Of a DNA stretch of 37,586 nt, positions 7,768-15,167 are shown piece after piece (positions within the stretch are counted from its first letter, which is position 1; every line of letters begins with the position of its first letter). Below the pieces are notes generated by a model. It saw nothing but the letters and a program-made list of their open reading frames with translations. It was not told the DNA's origin and searched no databases. This DNA is from Bacillota bacterium. Its GTDB lineage: Bacteria > Actinomycetota > Aquicultoria > Aquicultorales > Aquicultoraceae. Position numbers and translations under genes: made by a program. Location of the stretch: positions 1 through 37,586 of the forward strand of contig JAIMBH010000025.1 in assembly GCA_023511485.1 (NCBI GenBank), given 5' to 3'.

Positions 7768-8523
7768 TTATCCTATCGTATCGACTGACGAGAAGCTTGG
7801 CTCATGCAGTGGTATAATAATATCTGCGATCTCTTTCACGCGAAGAACCTGGTTGTAAGCCGTATAGGAGTTAACGTGCACACCTGGAGCGATCACTTCC
7901 ATTTCCATAGCGCGAACTGCCGCAGGAGGCTCAAAATTTTCCATAATAACACAGAATCCTGTAATTGCTGCCAAACCTTTCTCGGTATTTACCAGCACTG
8001 TTAAACATCCCTCTGTATGAGACGGTGTATGGATAACCTTCAAGCCCTCGGCGATCTCATACTCGTCTCCTTCGATGACGACTATTTTGCCAGCCTTTTC
8101 AATTTCTTCGATGAAATCATACTCGTAGCGAAAATCAAGCGGATGCGGATCGTGAATCGTCTCTAACTCTAGCTTGTGGATGTAGAAAGTTGCATTCTTG
8201 CATTTTACATCGTTCTCACAGTGGTCGTTGTGCAGATGCGTGTGTATAACGATATCTATATCCTCTGGCTTTAGTCCCCACTTAGCCAAACCTTCCTCAA
8301 AAGTATGTATTTTGCCGCCGATTCTTTCTTCCCTTTCCTTTGAAGGTAGCACACCCATGAGCGCTGTATCGACGAGAATCTTCTTGTCTCCTCCCTCTAT
8401 ATACCATACATAAACCGGTATATGGTATTCGGTGCCATAGCCGTGCTGATAAGTCATGATACCTTTATCGATAACTTTACTACCAACAACGATTGGATGA
8501 ATTTTATAGGTTGCCACTATCAT
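7768..8523 (-). CDS. AHL-lactonase-like metallo-beta-lactamase-fold hydrolase
   Basis: 251 residues, the length of AiiA-type N-acyl-homoserine lactonases. The metal site motif H96-x-H98-x-D100-H101 is intact, with further ligands H169 (HTPSHTEGC) and H240 (IIPLHEP). The bridging Asp expected near residues 189-191 is absent: the segment reads ITGFCVIMENFE, where AiiA has Asp and, three residues on, Tyr. This GFC form appears to mark a subfamily, so lactonase activity should not be assumed. The start is ATG with a good AGGAAGG site. The gene is divergent from the GNAT gene at 8849. An acyltransferase of autoinducer-synthase type lies about 6 kb away on the same strand, which makes a link to acyl signals possible but unproven. 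Confidence 0.82.
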   Translation of the reverse strand: MIVATYKIHPIVVGSKVIDKGIMTYQHGYGTEYHIPVYVWYIEGGDKKILVDTALMGVLPSKEREERIGGKIHTFEEGLAKWGLKPEDIDIVIHTHLHNDHCENDVKCKNATFYIHKLELETIHDPHPLDFRYEYDFIEEIEKAGKIVVIEGDEYEIAEGLKVIHTPSHTEGCLTVLVNTEKGLAAITGFCVIMENFEPPAAVRAMEMEVIAPGVHVNSYTAYNQVLRVKEIADIIIPLHEPSFSSVDTIG

Positions 8524-8848
8524 TCACCTTCCTTTTCTTATATGTTAAATAATTATCATATCAAATAAGCGATACTTTTTTAAGTAGGAAATTACCTAAT
8601 TTAGAGTAAGGCATGCTTTTCGGTATGCATAAGTATACCCGGTATGGATTGCTGAATTTAGGCTTATTTAACTTATCTCTCTGCCTTTATTAACACCTGA
8701 GGTCCACGCGTTGTGGTAGTTATATGTAGGCAGGCAAACTTATTAAGGTGGGCAAATAATACATTGCTTAGATAGTTTGTTTAAGATTGGCCTATAAGCG
8801 GTAATAGTTTATACAGGATACTATGCGCAGTCTGGCGGTTAATTGCAG
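8524..8848. other. Divergent intergenic region
   Basis: This 325-bp stretch lies between the minus-strand lactonase-like gene and the plus-strand GNAT gene. It is AT-rich and contains a few short imperfect palindromes near 8612-8640 built on a TATGCATA-like core. I see no RNA gene, clear terminator or known regulatory motif. Confidence 0.4.
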
Positions 8849-9313
8849 ATGGAATTAAGAACTAGAAAAGCTAATCGGGAAGACTTGATGCTTTTATATG
8901 GCTGGGCTAACGATCCGCTTACCCGCAAGATGAGCCTTAATAAAGGTACCGTATCGCTTGAGACATATTACAAGTGGTTTAACATATATTTGCATGATGA
9001 TAATATACTCTTTCTAATTGTCGAAGGTTTGGACAAGGAGGATTGGATTCCGATTGCTCAGGTGCGTTTGCATGCGGACGGAGAAATAAGTTTCTCAGTT
9101 GCAAAGGATTACCGCGGTAAAGGGTTGGCGGCTCGCATAATTATTAACGCTATTGAGTTTGCAAAGTCCTGCTTTCCAGTTAATTGTATAGTCGCAAAAG
9201 TGAAGAAAGACAATCTCGCATCAATTAAATCGTTAGAAAGAGCCGGATTTAATCTAATTGGAGAAGATACAATAAAACGCGAGAGTTGTTATGTGTATGA
9301 GAAGTATTTATAA
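8849..9313 (+). CDS. GNAT-family N-acetyltransferase
   Basis: About 154 residues with a standard GNAT fold. The acetyl-CoA-binding motif A is seen as FSVAKDYRGKGLAARII, followed by the SIKSLERAGF helix typical of RimJ/RimL-like and sugar-amine acetyltransferases. The N-terminal WANDPLTRKMSLN block resembles PseH-like enzymes that acetylate nucleotide-linked amino sugars, but no sugar pathway genes are nearby. An upstream TTG at 8843 is in frame; I prefer the ATG at 8849, although neither has a strong ribosome site. The acceptor substrate is unknown. Confidence 0.8.
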   Translation: MELRTRKANREDLMLLYGWANDPLTRKMSLNKGTVSLETYYKWFNIYLHDDNILFLIVEGLDKEDWIPIAQVRLHADGEISFSVAKDYRGKGLAARIIINAIEFAKSCFPVNCIVAKVKKDNLASIKSLERAGFNLIGEDTIKRESCYVYEKYL

Positions 9314-9389
9314 CAGTTTCTAACCCTTAAATTCTAAAAGTCTGAAGAACATCGGCATGTTTTGAGGCATCTCGTGGTAAAATATAGAT

Positions 9390-9557
9390 ATGGATATAAT
9401 TAAGCGATTGTTTGGGAAGAAACCAATACCTGAAAACCTGGGCCGGAATCAGCCCTGCTGGTGTGGAAGCGGCAAGAAATATAAGCATTGCCACTATGAC
9501 AGGGACCAGAAAAAGTTGTCCACCATAAGAGCCGGCAAATGTAGCCCGAGCGGCTGA
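9390..9557 (+). CDS. Small SEC-C motif protein
   Basis: A 55-codon reading frame from ATG at 9390 to TGA at 9555-9557. Residues about 18-35 read [18 protein letters not shown], an almost perfect SEC-C motif (C-x-C-x8-C-H), the zinc-binding element found at the C-terminus of SecA and in many small proteins. The rest is a basic N-terminus and a short tail. SEC-C proteins bind zinc and often contact SecB or ribosomes; what this one does is unknown. No strong Shine-Dalgarno is visible, which is a weakness of the start. The conserved motif makes the frame convincing. Confidence 0.8.
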   Translation: MDIIKRLFGKKPIPENLGRNQPCWCGSGKKYKHCHYDRDQKKLSTIRAGKCSPSG

Positions 9558-9713
9558 AGCTCGTAGTGCGTGTGGGTGCACGCTAGTGATTCCGCTCCCC
9601 CATAAACCATGCGGCTATCATTAAGTTGTATGCACGCAGTTTAGTATGCGTAAGTCTGAGGAATATTTATCTAAAGGGTATACTAAGCCGTTTAGCAATC
9701 AAAGGGTGGCCAA

Positions 9714-10817
9714 GTGGTCAAAATATACGGTTTGATTGTGTTAGTTATTTTTATCATAGCCGTGTATAAGTGGGGTACGATATCTACACTTCTTCATCTA
9801 CGGGGATCATCTTTAAGAATAAGAGGTTTTAAGAATCGCAAGGTAATCAAAGAAGAAAAAGATGTCGGCAACAACGAGGGCGGCAGACCTTTATATAACA
9901 GACATTATCACTTCCTTACTCCACCGGCAAAGATGGATCTACAGCAGATAAGCAGACTAGAGAGGCTCCATGCGAGCTTAAAGAATCCAGGGGTACGCCT
10001 AAGTTGGCGGGCACATCGCAAAGCAGCAGACCATAATTACCATTCCACTGATAGGTTTAAAGGGATGACCATTGAAAGTCATAAGGCCGATAATTTTGTC
10101 GCACTTCAGGCAAAAATTGATTCGCTGCTTGAAACGAAAAAGGATGCAAGAATTATAACGCCAGCCGGGATGCGAACACTGATAGCTGCGACGGATAAAA
10201 AATGGCGACCCCTTATTATAACCGCATGCTGCACTGGTATGAGGGCTGTGGAGCTTATAGGTTTACTTTGGGAGGATATTGATTTCTATAGAGGAAGGAT
10301 AAGCGTAAAGCGCATTTTCTGTGACGGTAGGTTTCGCGATACCAAGCCCGAGTCGCAAAATAGATCGATTATAGTTCCGCCGATTGTGATAGACGCTCTT
10401 AAGGAGCACAGAGTTAACCAAATACAAAACGGTATAAGTACCTCAAATAATTTTATTTTTACAAGCTCGACCGGGAAACCTTTGAGCCTGGGTAGCCTTG
10501 AGAAGCGTATTTTGAAACCGGCTTTAGTAAAGGCAGGCATGGGCGAGATTGACTTTGAGGATATTCGCTATAGCTATGCCATGGCTCTTTTAAATTCTGG
10601 GGAGAACGTTACTTTTGTCTACAAACAGCTTGGTCTCCTCGTAACTGAAAGCGATGATCAAGCCTATAGGGAATCTCAAAGTGACATAGAAAAAGGAGCA
10701 AACAGTAGATTAGGCTCTATATTTGGTACAATGCCCTTTGAAAAGGATGCGGCAGTGTTGGGTAACGATATTTATAACAGGGACGATTTACTCTACCCTC
10801 CATGGATGGAAAATTAG
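9714..10817 (+). CDS. Membrane-anchored tyrosine-recombinase-fold protein with altered active site
   Basis: 367 residues from GTG at 9714, supported by an AAGGGTGG site 5 nt upstream. Residues 5-20 are a single hydrophobic helix, then a basic and polar stretch of about 120 residues. From about 145 to 320 a phage-integrase-type catalytic domain follows. Box I is clear (TGMRAVELIGLLWEDID, R177). A beta-hairpin Lys (K211, DTKPESQNRS) and R285 (FEDIRYSYA) are present, and Y318 aligns with the nucleophile. The His of the HxxR motif is Glu (E282), and the His/Trp before the nucleophile is Leu (L308, QLGLLVTE). A normal DNA core-binding domain is not obvious. I infer a domesticated recombinase-like protein, possibly non-catalytic. 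No att sites or phage genes are nearby. Confidence 0.72.
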   Translation: MVKIYGLIVLVIFIIAVYKWGTISTLLHLRGSSLRIRGFKNRKVIKEEKDVGNNEGGRPLYNRHYHFLTPPAKMDLQQISRLERLHASLKNPGVRLSWRAHRKAADHNYHSTDRFKGMTIESHKADNFVALQAKIDSLLETKKDARIITPAGMRTLIAATDKKWRPLIITACCTGMRAVELIGLLWEDIDFYRGRISVKRIFCDGRFRDTKPESQNRSIIVPPIVIDALKEHRVNQIQNGISTSNNFIFTSSTGKPLSLGSLEKRILKPALVKAGMGEIDFEDIRYSYAMALLNSGENVTFVYKQLGLLVTESDDQAYRESQSDIEKGANSRLGSIFGTMPFEKDAAVLGNDIYNRDDLLYPPWMEN

Positions 10818-10890
10818 GATTTATCAAGCGGCTTTTAGCTGCTTATAGCATAAAACTTCAGACTGAAGCAGTCTGGTAAAGTCTGGCAAG

Positions 10891-11175
10891 CTAAGCAGCG
10901 CGAAATTCACCGAATAGCTCATCTAAGACATCGCCCACTGATTTGTATTCCCTATCAGGAAGTTTCTTAGCGAAGTCACAGATGCTTATAGCTTCACCTT
11001 CTTCAAGATCGAGCTCTTCGCATCCTATTGATGCAATAATATCATTTTTACTTGCAGGAAAATGGATTCCTTCCAATACATCTGGCAAAGAACTTAGCCA
11101 ATACCAATTCTCAGAAGATACCGCTTCATCTTCGGGTTTGACCGGCTTTTCCTGCCAATTAACACTGCTGGGCAT
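10891..11175 (-). CDS. DUF2795-like protein
   Basis: 94 residues from ATG at 11175, chosen because GGGGGTG lies 6 nt upstream; an ATG at 11214 in the same frame has no ribosome site. The C-terminal 65 residues match the DUF2795 pattern: VLEGIHFPASKNDIIASI followed by AKKLPDREYKSVGDVLDEL. DUF2795 proteins are small, mostly from actinobacteria and archaea, and of unknown function. The N-terminal 30 residues are acidic and probably flexible. The gene lies just upstream of nothing recognisable on its strand and about 90 bp downstream of the thioredoxin-fold-like gene. Confidence 0.75.
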   Translation of the reverse strand: MPSSVNWQEKPVKPEDEAVSSENWYWLSSLPDVLEGIHFPASKNDIIASIGCEELDLEEGEAISICDFAKKLPDREYKSVGDVLDELFGEFRAA

Positions 11176-11263
11176 AAACAACACCCCCAATTCCTGGATA
11201 CCCATAAATGACATGGGTTAACAAAGAATTTCATTGTGGGCGGGCTTTTGGTAGGCTAGGATG

Positions 11264-11506
11264 TTAAGTACTCCTTAATCCCCGCCTTTCAAGGGCTTTT
11301 ATAATAGCAGACTTATCTATCTGGCCCTCCTGAATTAACTCATCCCCTATAAAGACTGCCGGCAACAAAATAAGGTCTTGCCTAATACGCGTTATGAGAG
11401 GCTCTATTTCGTCTGTATCATCGTATAGGATGTTATACGTATCGATTCTAGCCTGGTCTCCAAATCGCTCTGAAACGGCGCCTGATAGGCTGTTAACAAT
11501 TGCCAT
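11264..11506 (-). CDS. Small thioredoxin-fold-like protein without CXXC
   Basis: 80 residues from ATG at 11506 with AAGGA 4 nt upstream. The pattern of a beta strand (ARIDTYNIL), a helix, then LLPAVFIGDELIQEG with Pro in the cis-Pro position and a final helix (KSAIIKALERRG) resembles small thioredoxin- or glutaredoxin-fold proteins. The expected N-terminal strand and CXXC motif are missing. The frame is open for 12 more codons upstream, encoding one Cys (SCISAS), but contains no start codon, so it may be a shortened relic. It precedes the DUF2795 gene on the same strand. The fold call is tentative. Confidence 0.55.
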   Translation of the reverse strand: MAIVNSLSGAVSERFGDQARIDTYNILYDDTDEIEPLITRIRQDLILLPAVFIGDELIQEGQIDKSAIIKALERRGLRST

Positions 11507-11625
11507 AAATTCCTTATCGCCACTGGCTGATATGCATGACCTTCAGCCGCTAGGAACTGTTGTATAAACAACGATAACATTTAATGGGTTTAAAATACTT
11601 ACCAACCACCTTGCAAACTAAATGA

Positions 11626-11656
11626 ACCGCTTCAAGGCGGTCTTTATTTTTATTTT
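11626..11656 (+). terminator. Possible intrinsic terminator
   Basis: ACCGC (11626-11630) and GCGGT (11637-11641) enclose a TTCAAG loop and are followed by CTTTATTTTTATTTT. The stem is short, but the T-tract is good on the plus strand. It precedes the HMA gene and could stop read-through from the recombinase-like gene. Confidence 0.45.
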
Positions 11657-11755
11657 ACTATCTGACAGCAGATTTAGGGATAGAAACAGCATTCTTTTAT
11701 CATTTTAAAACAATGGCTTGGACGTGGTAAAATAACTTCTATAAAGTACAGCTGG

Positions 11756-11995
11756 ATGGTGAAAATGGCAAAGGAAACGTTAACACTATTTGGAACAGCA
11801 GTTTCGTGCGCTCAGTGTTTGGCCAACATAAAGAATGGTCTGGAAACCTTGCATGGAATATTCAGCCTTTCGGCAGACGTAAAGGCCGATACGCTACAAA
11901 TCGACTACGATTCTGATATTATCGATGAAAATGGCATAAGAGCGAAACTGCGAGCCCTTGGGTTTGGGGCAAAAATGCTCTATTGCATATGTTAA
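11756..11995 (+). CDS. HMA-like heavy-metal-binding protein
   Basis: 79 residues with the beta-alpha-beta-beta-alpha-beta pattern of an HMA (CopZ-like) domain. The metal-binding C-x-x-C is C18-A-Q-C21 in VSCAQCLANIKNGLETL, and the usual IDYDSDIIDENGIRAKLRALGF second half follows. An extra CIC sits at the extreme C-terminus, which is not typical of copper chaperones. ATG at 11756 and ATG at 11765 are both possible starts. No metal ATPase or regulator is adjacent. It ends 4 bp before the convergent protease gene. Confidence 0.82.
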   Translation: MVKMAKETLTLFGTAVSCAQCLANIKNGLETLHGIFSLSADVKADTLQIDYDSDIIDENGIRAKLRALGFGAKMLYCIC

Positions 11996-11999
11996 GGCT

Positions 12000-12965
12000 C
12001 TAAGCCGCCTGGGCTTCGCTTGGCGTTATGACAACATCAATCAGCCTGTTGTTTCTAAATACTTTAAGGTATATTTGTTGGCCGGGTCTCCATGTCCCTA
12101 TGGCGCGGTAGATATCATCAACAGTCAATACTTTTTTTCCATTAACTTCTACCAGCAAGTCATTAGCACGGATGCCCGCCTTATCAGATGGCCCGCCCGG
12201 CTCAACGTTTACAGTCACAACTCCAAATGGCATGTCAAACCCTAAGGATTTAGCAAACTCATTGTCTAAACGCCTTTGCTGAGTAAGCATCCCAAGATGT
12301 GGACGTTGCACACGCCCAAATTCAATAAGTTGGTTTACAACCATTGCCGCAGTATTGGACGGTATGGAAAATCCTATCCCCTGTGCAAACACTATAGCCG
12401 CGGTATTAATCCCGATAATCTGGTTTCTTGAATCTACAAGTGGACCACCTGAGTTTCCCGGGTTAAGAGGCGCGGTATGCTGAATGATATTTTCAATAAG
12501 CTTGCCCTCCACGCCCCTAAAAGCCCGTCCGAGTGCACTAATTATGCCTGTTGAAACCGTCGAGCTAAGTCCTAGCGGGTTGCCTATGGCAATAACCAGC
12601 TGACCGACCCTTAGTCTTGAGGAATCACCCAGCCTGGCATACGGCAGGTCTTTAGCGTCGGCCTGTATTACGGCAACATCGGTGGCCGCATCAGCACCTA
12701 CAAGAGAGCAACGAAGCTCCGTACCGTCTTGCATAAATGCTATGAGTTGTTCACTTTCGTTCACTACATGAGCGTTTGTAAGAATATAACCGTCCGCCGA
12801 TATAATGGAGCCTGAGCCCCCACCGATTATTTCTCCGAAGACCCGATAAGAGGGTCGTTTGACCGTGATACCTGCAACTGTTGACCCAACCTGCTCAACA
12901 ACAGAAATTACCGCCTGTGAATAGGCGTCAAGTATGTCGGAGTGAGATTGTTCTTTGTTTTCCAT
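12000..12965 (-). CDS. HtrA-like S1C serine protease with PDZ domain, no export signal
   Basis: 321 residues. The trypsin-like domain carries the complete triad: H66 (TNAHVV), D96 (ATDVAVI) and S172 (GNSGGP). One C-terminal PDZ domain spans about residues 225-315. HtrA/DegP proteins are normally exported or membrane-anchored; here the N-terminus (MENKEQSHSDILDAY) has neither a signal peptide nor a membrane helix. The protein is therefore probably cytoplasmic, as in some other bacterial and archaeal HtrA-like proteins. GGAGG lies 10 nt before the ATG. The gene stands alone on its strand between a convergent HMA gene and msrB. Confidence 0.9.
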   Translation of the reverse strand: MENKEQSHSDILDAYSQAVISVVEQVGSTVAGITVKRPSYRVFGEIIGGGSGSIISADGYILTNAHVVNESEQLIAFMQDGTELRCSLVGADAATDVAVIQADAKDLPYARLGDSSRLRVGQLVIAIGNPLGLSSTVSTGIISALGRAFRGVEGKLIENIIQHTAPLNPGNSGGPLVDSRNQIIGINTAAIVFAQGIGFSIPSNTAAMVVNQLIEFGRVQRPHLGMLTQQRRLDNEFAKSLGFDMPFGVVTVNVEPGGPSDKAGIRANDLLVEVNGKKVLTVDDIYRAIGTWRPGQQIYLKVFRNNRLIDVVITPSEAQAA

Positions 12966-13221
12966 AAAGACTGTGCCTCCATCATGCGAGCCGATTCCAA
13001 ATACTGATTAACTAACTTTTTAGATAATATCCATTAAGTTGGCTATGTATGCTTTGAATTTTTAAAATTGAATTAAATTATCGATAATTTGCCTGGTAAA
13101 GTAAGAATATATAGCACAGATGCCGTAGCTCGCAGTTCAAGCTATTGCAGCTCTAACAGAAGCAAAGGCTATGATCTGGGTAAGGAGGCGAATGGCAGCT
13201 TTAAACTGAAAAATCAAATTT

Positions 13222-13671
13222 CTACCCTTCAAAGAGCTTTTTATAATTGCCGTATCCCTCTTTTTCTAGATCTTCTTTTGGTATGAACCGCAAGGCAGCC
13301 GAGTTTATACAATACCTTAATCCAGTTGGCGGTGGGCCATCGTTAAAGACATGGCCTAGATGGGAATCCGCATGCTTGCTTCTTACCTCTATCCTGCCAA
13401 AGGGAGCTAGCTCCTTTCTTGTCACAATGTTGTTAGGCTCTAATGGCTTTATAAAGCTTGGCCATCCCGTTCCTGAATCGTACTTGTCTTTTGAGCTAAA
13501 CAATACTTCTCCGGAAACAATATCAACGTAGATACCATCTCTTTTCTCGTTCCAATACTCGTTATTAAAAGGCGGTTCGGTTCCCTCTTCTTGCGTGACC
13601 TCATATTGCTTTGGTGTGAGCATTTTCTTTAATTCCTCTTTTGATGGCTTTTTCAAGGCTTTGTTTTCCAT
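13222..13671 (-). CDS. msrB: Peptide-methionine (R)-S-oxide reductase
   Basis: 149 residues, the usual MsrB length. The conserved GTGWPSF block is at about 67-73, the [14 protein letters not shown] region at 100-112, and [11 protein letters not shown] places the catalytic Cys at C121. It reduces methionine-R-sulfoxide in proteins, using thioredoxin. The two CxxC pairs that hold structural zinc in many MsrBs are absent, so this is the zinc-free type. It stands alone; a 26-bp perfect palindrome lies about 130 bp upstream of the start and could be an operator. Confidence 0.95.
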   Translation of the reverse strand: MENKALKKPSKEELKKMLTPKQYEVTQEEGTEPPFNNEYWNEKRDGIYVDIVSGEVLFSSKDKYDSGTGWPSFIKPLEPNNIVTRKELAPFGRIEVRSKHADSHLGHVFNDGPPPTGLRYCINSAALRFIPKEDLEKEGYGNYKKLFEG

Positions 13672-13801
13672 GCCAACACATCCATTCCGCGAAAGTTTTT
13701 AGTGTAGCTTATTTACCCTCTATTGTGCCGATGCTAATGAGTACGATTAAAAACGCGCGGTAATTTATAAATTAAAACAAAGGGAAAGGCAAATGAAAGC
13801 A

Positions 13802-13827
13802 TTTATTGAGTAGCGCTACTCAATAAA
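13802..13827. repeat. 26-bp perfect palindrome upstream of msrB
   Basis: The half-site TTTATTGAGTAGC is followed directly by its exact reverse complement, with no loop. This fits a dimeric repressor operator better than an RNA terminator, although in RNA it could also form a hairpin between the tRNA-Ala terminator and msrB. The flanking DNA is AT-rich. The binding factor is unknown. Confidence 0.6.
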
Positions 13828-13850
13828 AATCATTTATTCAAGAAACGTGC

Positions 13851-13890
13851 CAAAAAACAAAATTAGGCCGTAGTCGGGCCTAATTTTGTT
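13851..13890 (-). terminator. Intrinsic terminator of tRNA-Ala
   Basis: AACAAAATTAGGCC and GGCCTAATTTTGTT form a 14-bp stem around a 7-nt loop (13856-13890). On the minus strand it is followed by a run of T's, immediately after the tRNA 3' end. Confidence 0.9.
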
Positions 13891-13893
13891 GCG

Positions 13894-13966
13894 TGGAGAT
13901 AGGGGGATTCGAACCCCCGGCCTCAGCATTGCGAACGCTGCGCTCTCCCAGCTGAGCTATATCCCC
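13894..13966 (-). tRNA. tRNA-Ala (anticodon CGC)
   Basis: 73 nt that fold as a full cloverleaf. The acceptor stem is GGGGATA/TATCTCC with one G-U pair; the D arm is GCTC/GAGC, the anticodon arm CAGCG-TTCGCAA-TGCTG, and the T arm GGGGG-TTCGAAT-CCCCC. Anticodon CGC reads GCG alanine codons. CCA is not encoded and must be added after transcription. Confidence 0.95.
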
Positions 13967-13996
13967 AATATATTTTGCATATAAGATGATACTACC

Positions 13997-14019
13997 ATCG
14001 GTTTCAATTCTCAACCGAT
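13997..14019 (-). other. Short hairpin between rimM and tRNA-Ala
   Basis: ATCGGTT and AACCGAT form a 7-bp stem with a 9-nt loop in the 105-bp gap. There is no U-run, so it may be a processing or pausing site rather than an intrinsic terminator. Confidence 0.3.
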
Positions 14020-14071
14020 ACGAGTTGCTCAGGCCACAATGTCAGAATTCCGTTACCTAATGCCCAAACAT

Positions 14072-14581
14072 CTAATCCAGAAGTCCTGGTATTGGCTCTA
14101 TAATAATCTTTCGGTCTTTGGCCGATATCTTCTTTATGACATCTTTAATTGCTGGGATCAGGTGCTCTTTTGAGTTTTCAACGACATAAACATCATTGCT
14201 GCCGGTGCGGAGGACGTCTGTCACATGTCCTAAGTGTTCGCCCCCGGTGGTGTAGACGTCCATGCCAATGATCTCATGTATCCAGTACTCGTCTTTGCCC
14301 AGCTTGACCGCTTCCTCGATGGGGACGACAAGGTCGTGCGTGGCGATACGCTCGGCATCTTCTCTGGTATCTATGCCTTTAAATTTAAGAATTAGACCGG
14401 ATGGTCTACTCTCAACTTTTTCAATTACCAAAGACTGTATGCCGGGGATTGGGGGGCTTGGATAAAGAGTTAAGCCTTTTTTAAATCGCTCAGGGTAATC
14501 GGTAAGGCTCAATGCCTCTATATCGCCTCGCAGGCCATGCGGCCGGTTGGCATGAGCAACAACCAGATACTTCGGTCGCAT
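14072..14581 (-). CDS. rimM: Ribosome maturation factor RimM
   Basis: 169 residues from ATG at 14581, chosen because GGAG lies 6 nt upstream; a TTG at 14593 is also in frame. RimM binds S19 and helps mature the 30S head. The N-terminal barrel shows the family pattern (VAHANRPHGLRGDIEALSLTDYPERF), and the C-terminal PRC-barrel carries EYWIHEIIGMDVYT, GHVTDVLRTGSNDVYVV and IKKISAKDRKIIIEPIPGLL. It follows khpA by 19 bp, the usual rpsP-khpA-rimM order. trmD and rplS, which normally follow, are not here; a tRNA gene is. Confidence 0.96.
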   Translation of the reverse strand: MRPKYLVVAHANRPHGLRGDIEALSLTDYPERFKKGLTLYPSPPIPGIQSLVIEKVESRPSGLILKFKGIDTREDAERIATHDLVVPIEEAVKLGKDEYWIHEIIGMDVYTTGGEHLGHVTDVLRTGSNDVYVVENSKEHLIPAIKDVIKKISAKDRKIIIEPIPGLLD

Positions 14582-14600
14582 TATCCGCTCCAAATACTAA

Positions 14601-14831
14601 TCAGTCGATTATTTCGACGATAGCTTTTTTGCCTTCTTTCACGGCCGATGCTTTGACGATAGTTCTAATTGCTTTAGCAATACGTCCCTGCTTGCCTATG
14701 ACTTTACCGAGGTCATCCGGCGCAACATGCAATTGCAGAATGATGGATTTTTCACCTTCGACGACAGAGACTCTTACACTATCCGGGTCATCCACAACAG
14801 CCTTCGCCAATAGCTCTAACAACTCTTTCAC
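14601..14831 (-). CDS. khpA: KH-domain RNA-binding protein KhpA
   Basis: 76 residues, a single type-II KH domain as in KhpA/YlqC. The RNA-contacting GxxG loop is GKQG at residues 46-49 within DLGKVIGKQGRIAKAIRTI. KhpA pairs with KhpB (Jag) in other Gram-positives and affects RNA and cell-division control. The start is GTG with a G-rich site (GGGGG) about 8 nt upstream. It lies 25 bp after rpsP. Confidence 0.94.
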   Translation of the reverse strand: MKELLELLAKAVVDDPDSVRVSVVEGEKSIILQLHVAPDDLGKVIGKQGRIAKAIRTIVKASAVKEGKKAIVEIID

Positions 14832-14856
14832 TAAGATACCCCCTGCTAGATTTTCT

Positions 14857-15102
14857 CTAGCTAAGAACTCCTGATATTTTCAATAGTTTTTTGACCTGCT
14901 CGGTTGGCTGTGCACCTTTCTTTAGCCACTCGGAAGCTCTCTCGTTATTGATTTCAATAGTCGACGGGTCGGTCTGGGGATTGTAACGACCCAGAATTTC
15001 TATAAACCTTCCGTCTCTTGGCGACCTTGAGTCTGCAACAACAACCCTGTAGTGTGGGTTTTTCTTCCCACCTACGCGGGATAGCCGAATTTTGACTGCC
15101 AA
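14857..15102 (-). CDS. rpsP: 30S ribosomal protein S16
   Basis: 81 residues, the normal S16 length, beginning [20 protein letters not shown], with [19 protein letters not shown] further on. It is a 30S assembly protein. The start is TTG, placed by an excellent GGAGGTGA site and by homology. It follows ffh by 65 bp, the common ffh-rpsP arrangement. Confidence 0.97.
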   Translation of the reverse strand: MAVKIRLSRVGGKKNPHYRVVVADSRSPRDGRFIEILGRYNPQTDPSTIEINNERASEWLKKGAQPTEQVKKLLKISGVLS

Positions 15103-15167
15103 ACTGTCACCTCCTTTGCTATTGCCATAACTTTCTATATTTAAACCTTATAATATCAGCGCAAATG

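Noticed and set aside
9560-9713. Possible att site or direct repeats flanking the recombinase-like gene
   Set aside because: I found no convincing repeat pair on both sides; TATGC-like words near 9629 and 9648 also occur elsewhere in AT-rich gaps.
10850-10890. CAGACT/AGTCTG inverted repeat after the recombinase-like gene
   Set aside because: The stem is only 6 bp with no T-run, too weak to call a terminator.
13113-13201. A short alanine-rich frame with GGAGG followed by ATG at about 13192
   Set aside because: The ATG opens only five codons and the longer frame has no start or homology that I recognise; probably chance or a remnant.
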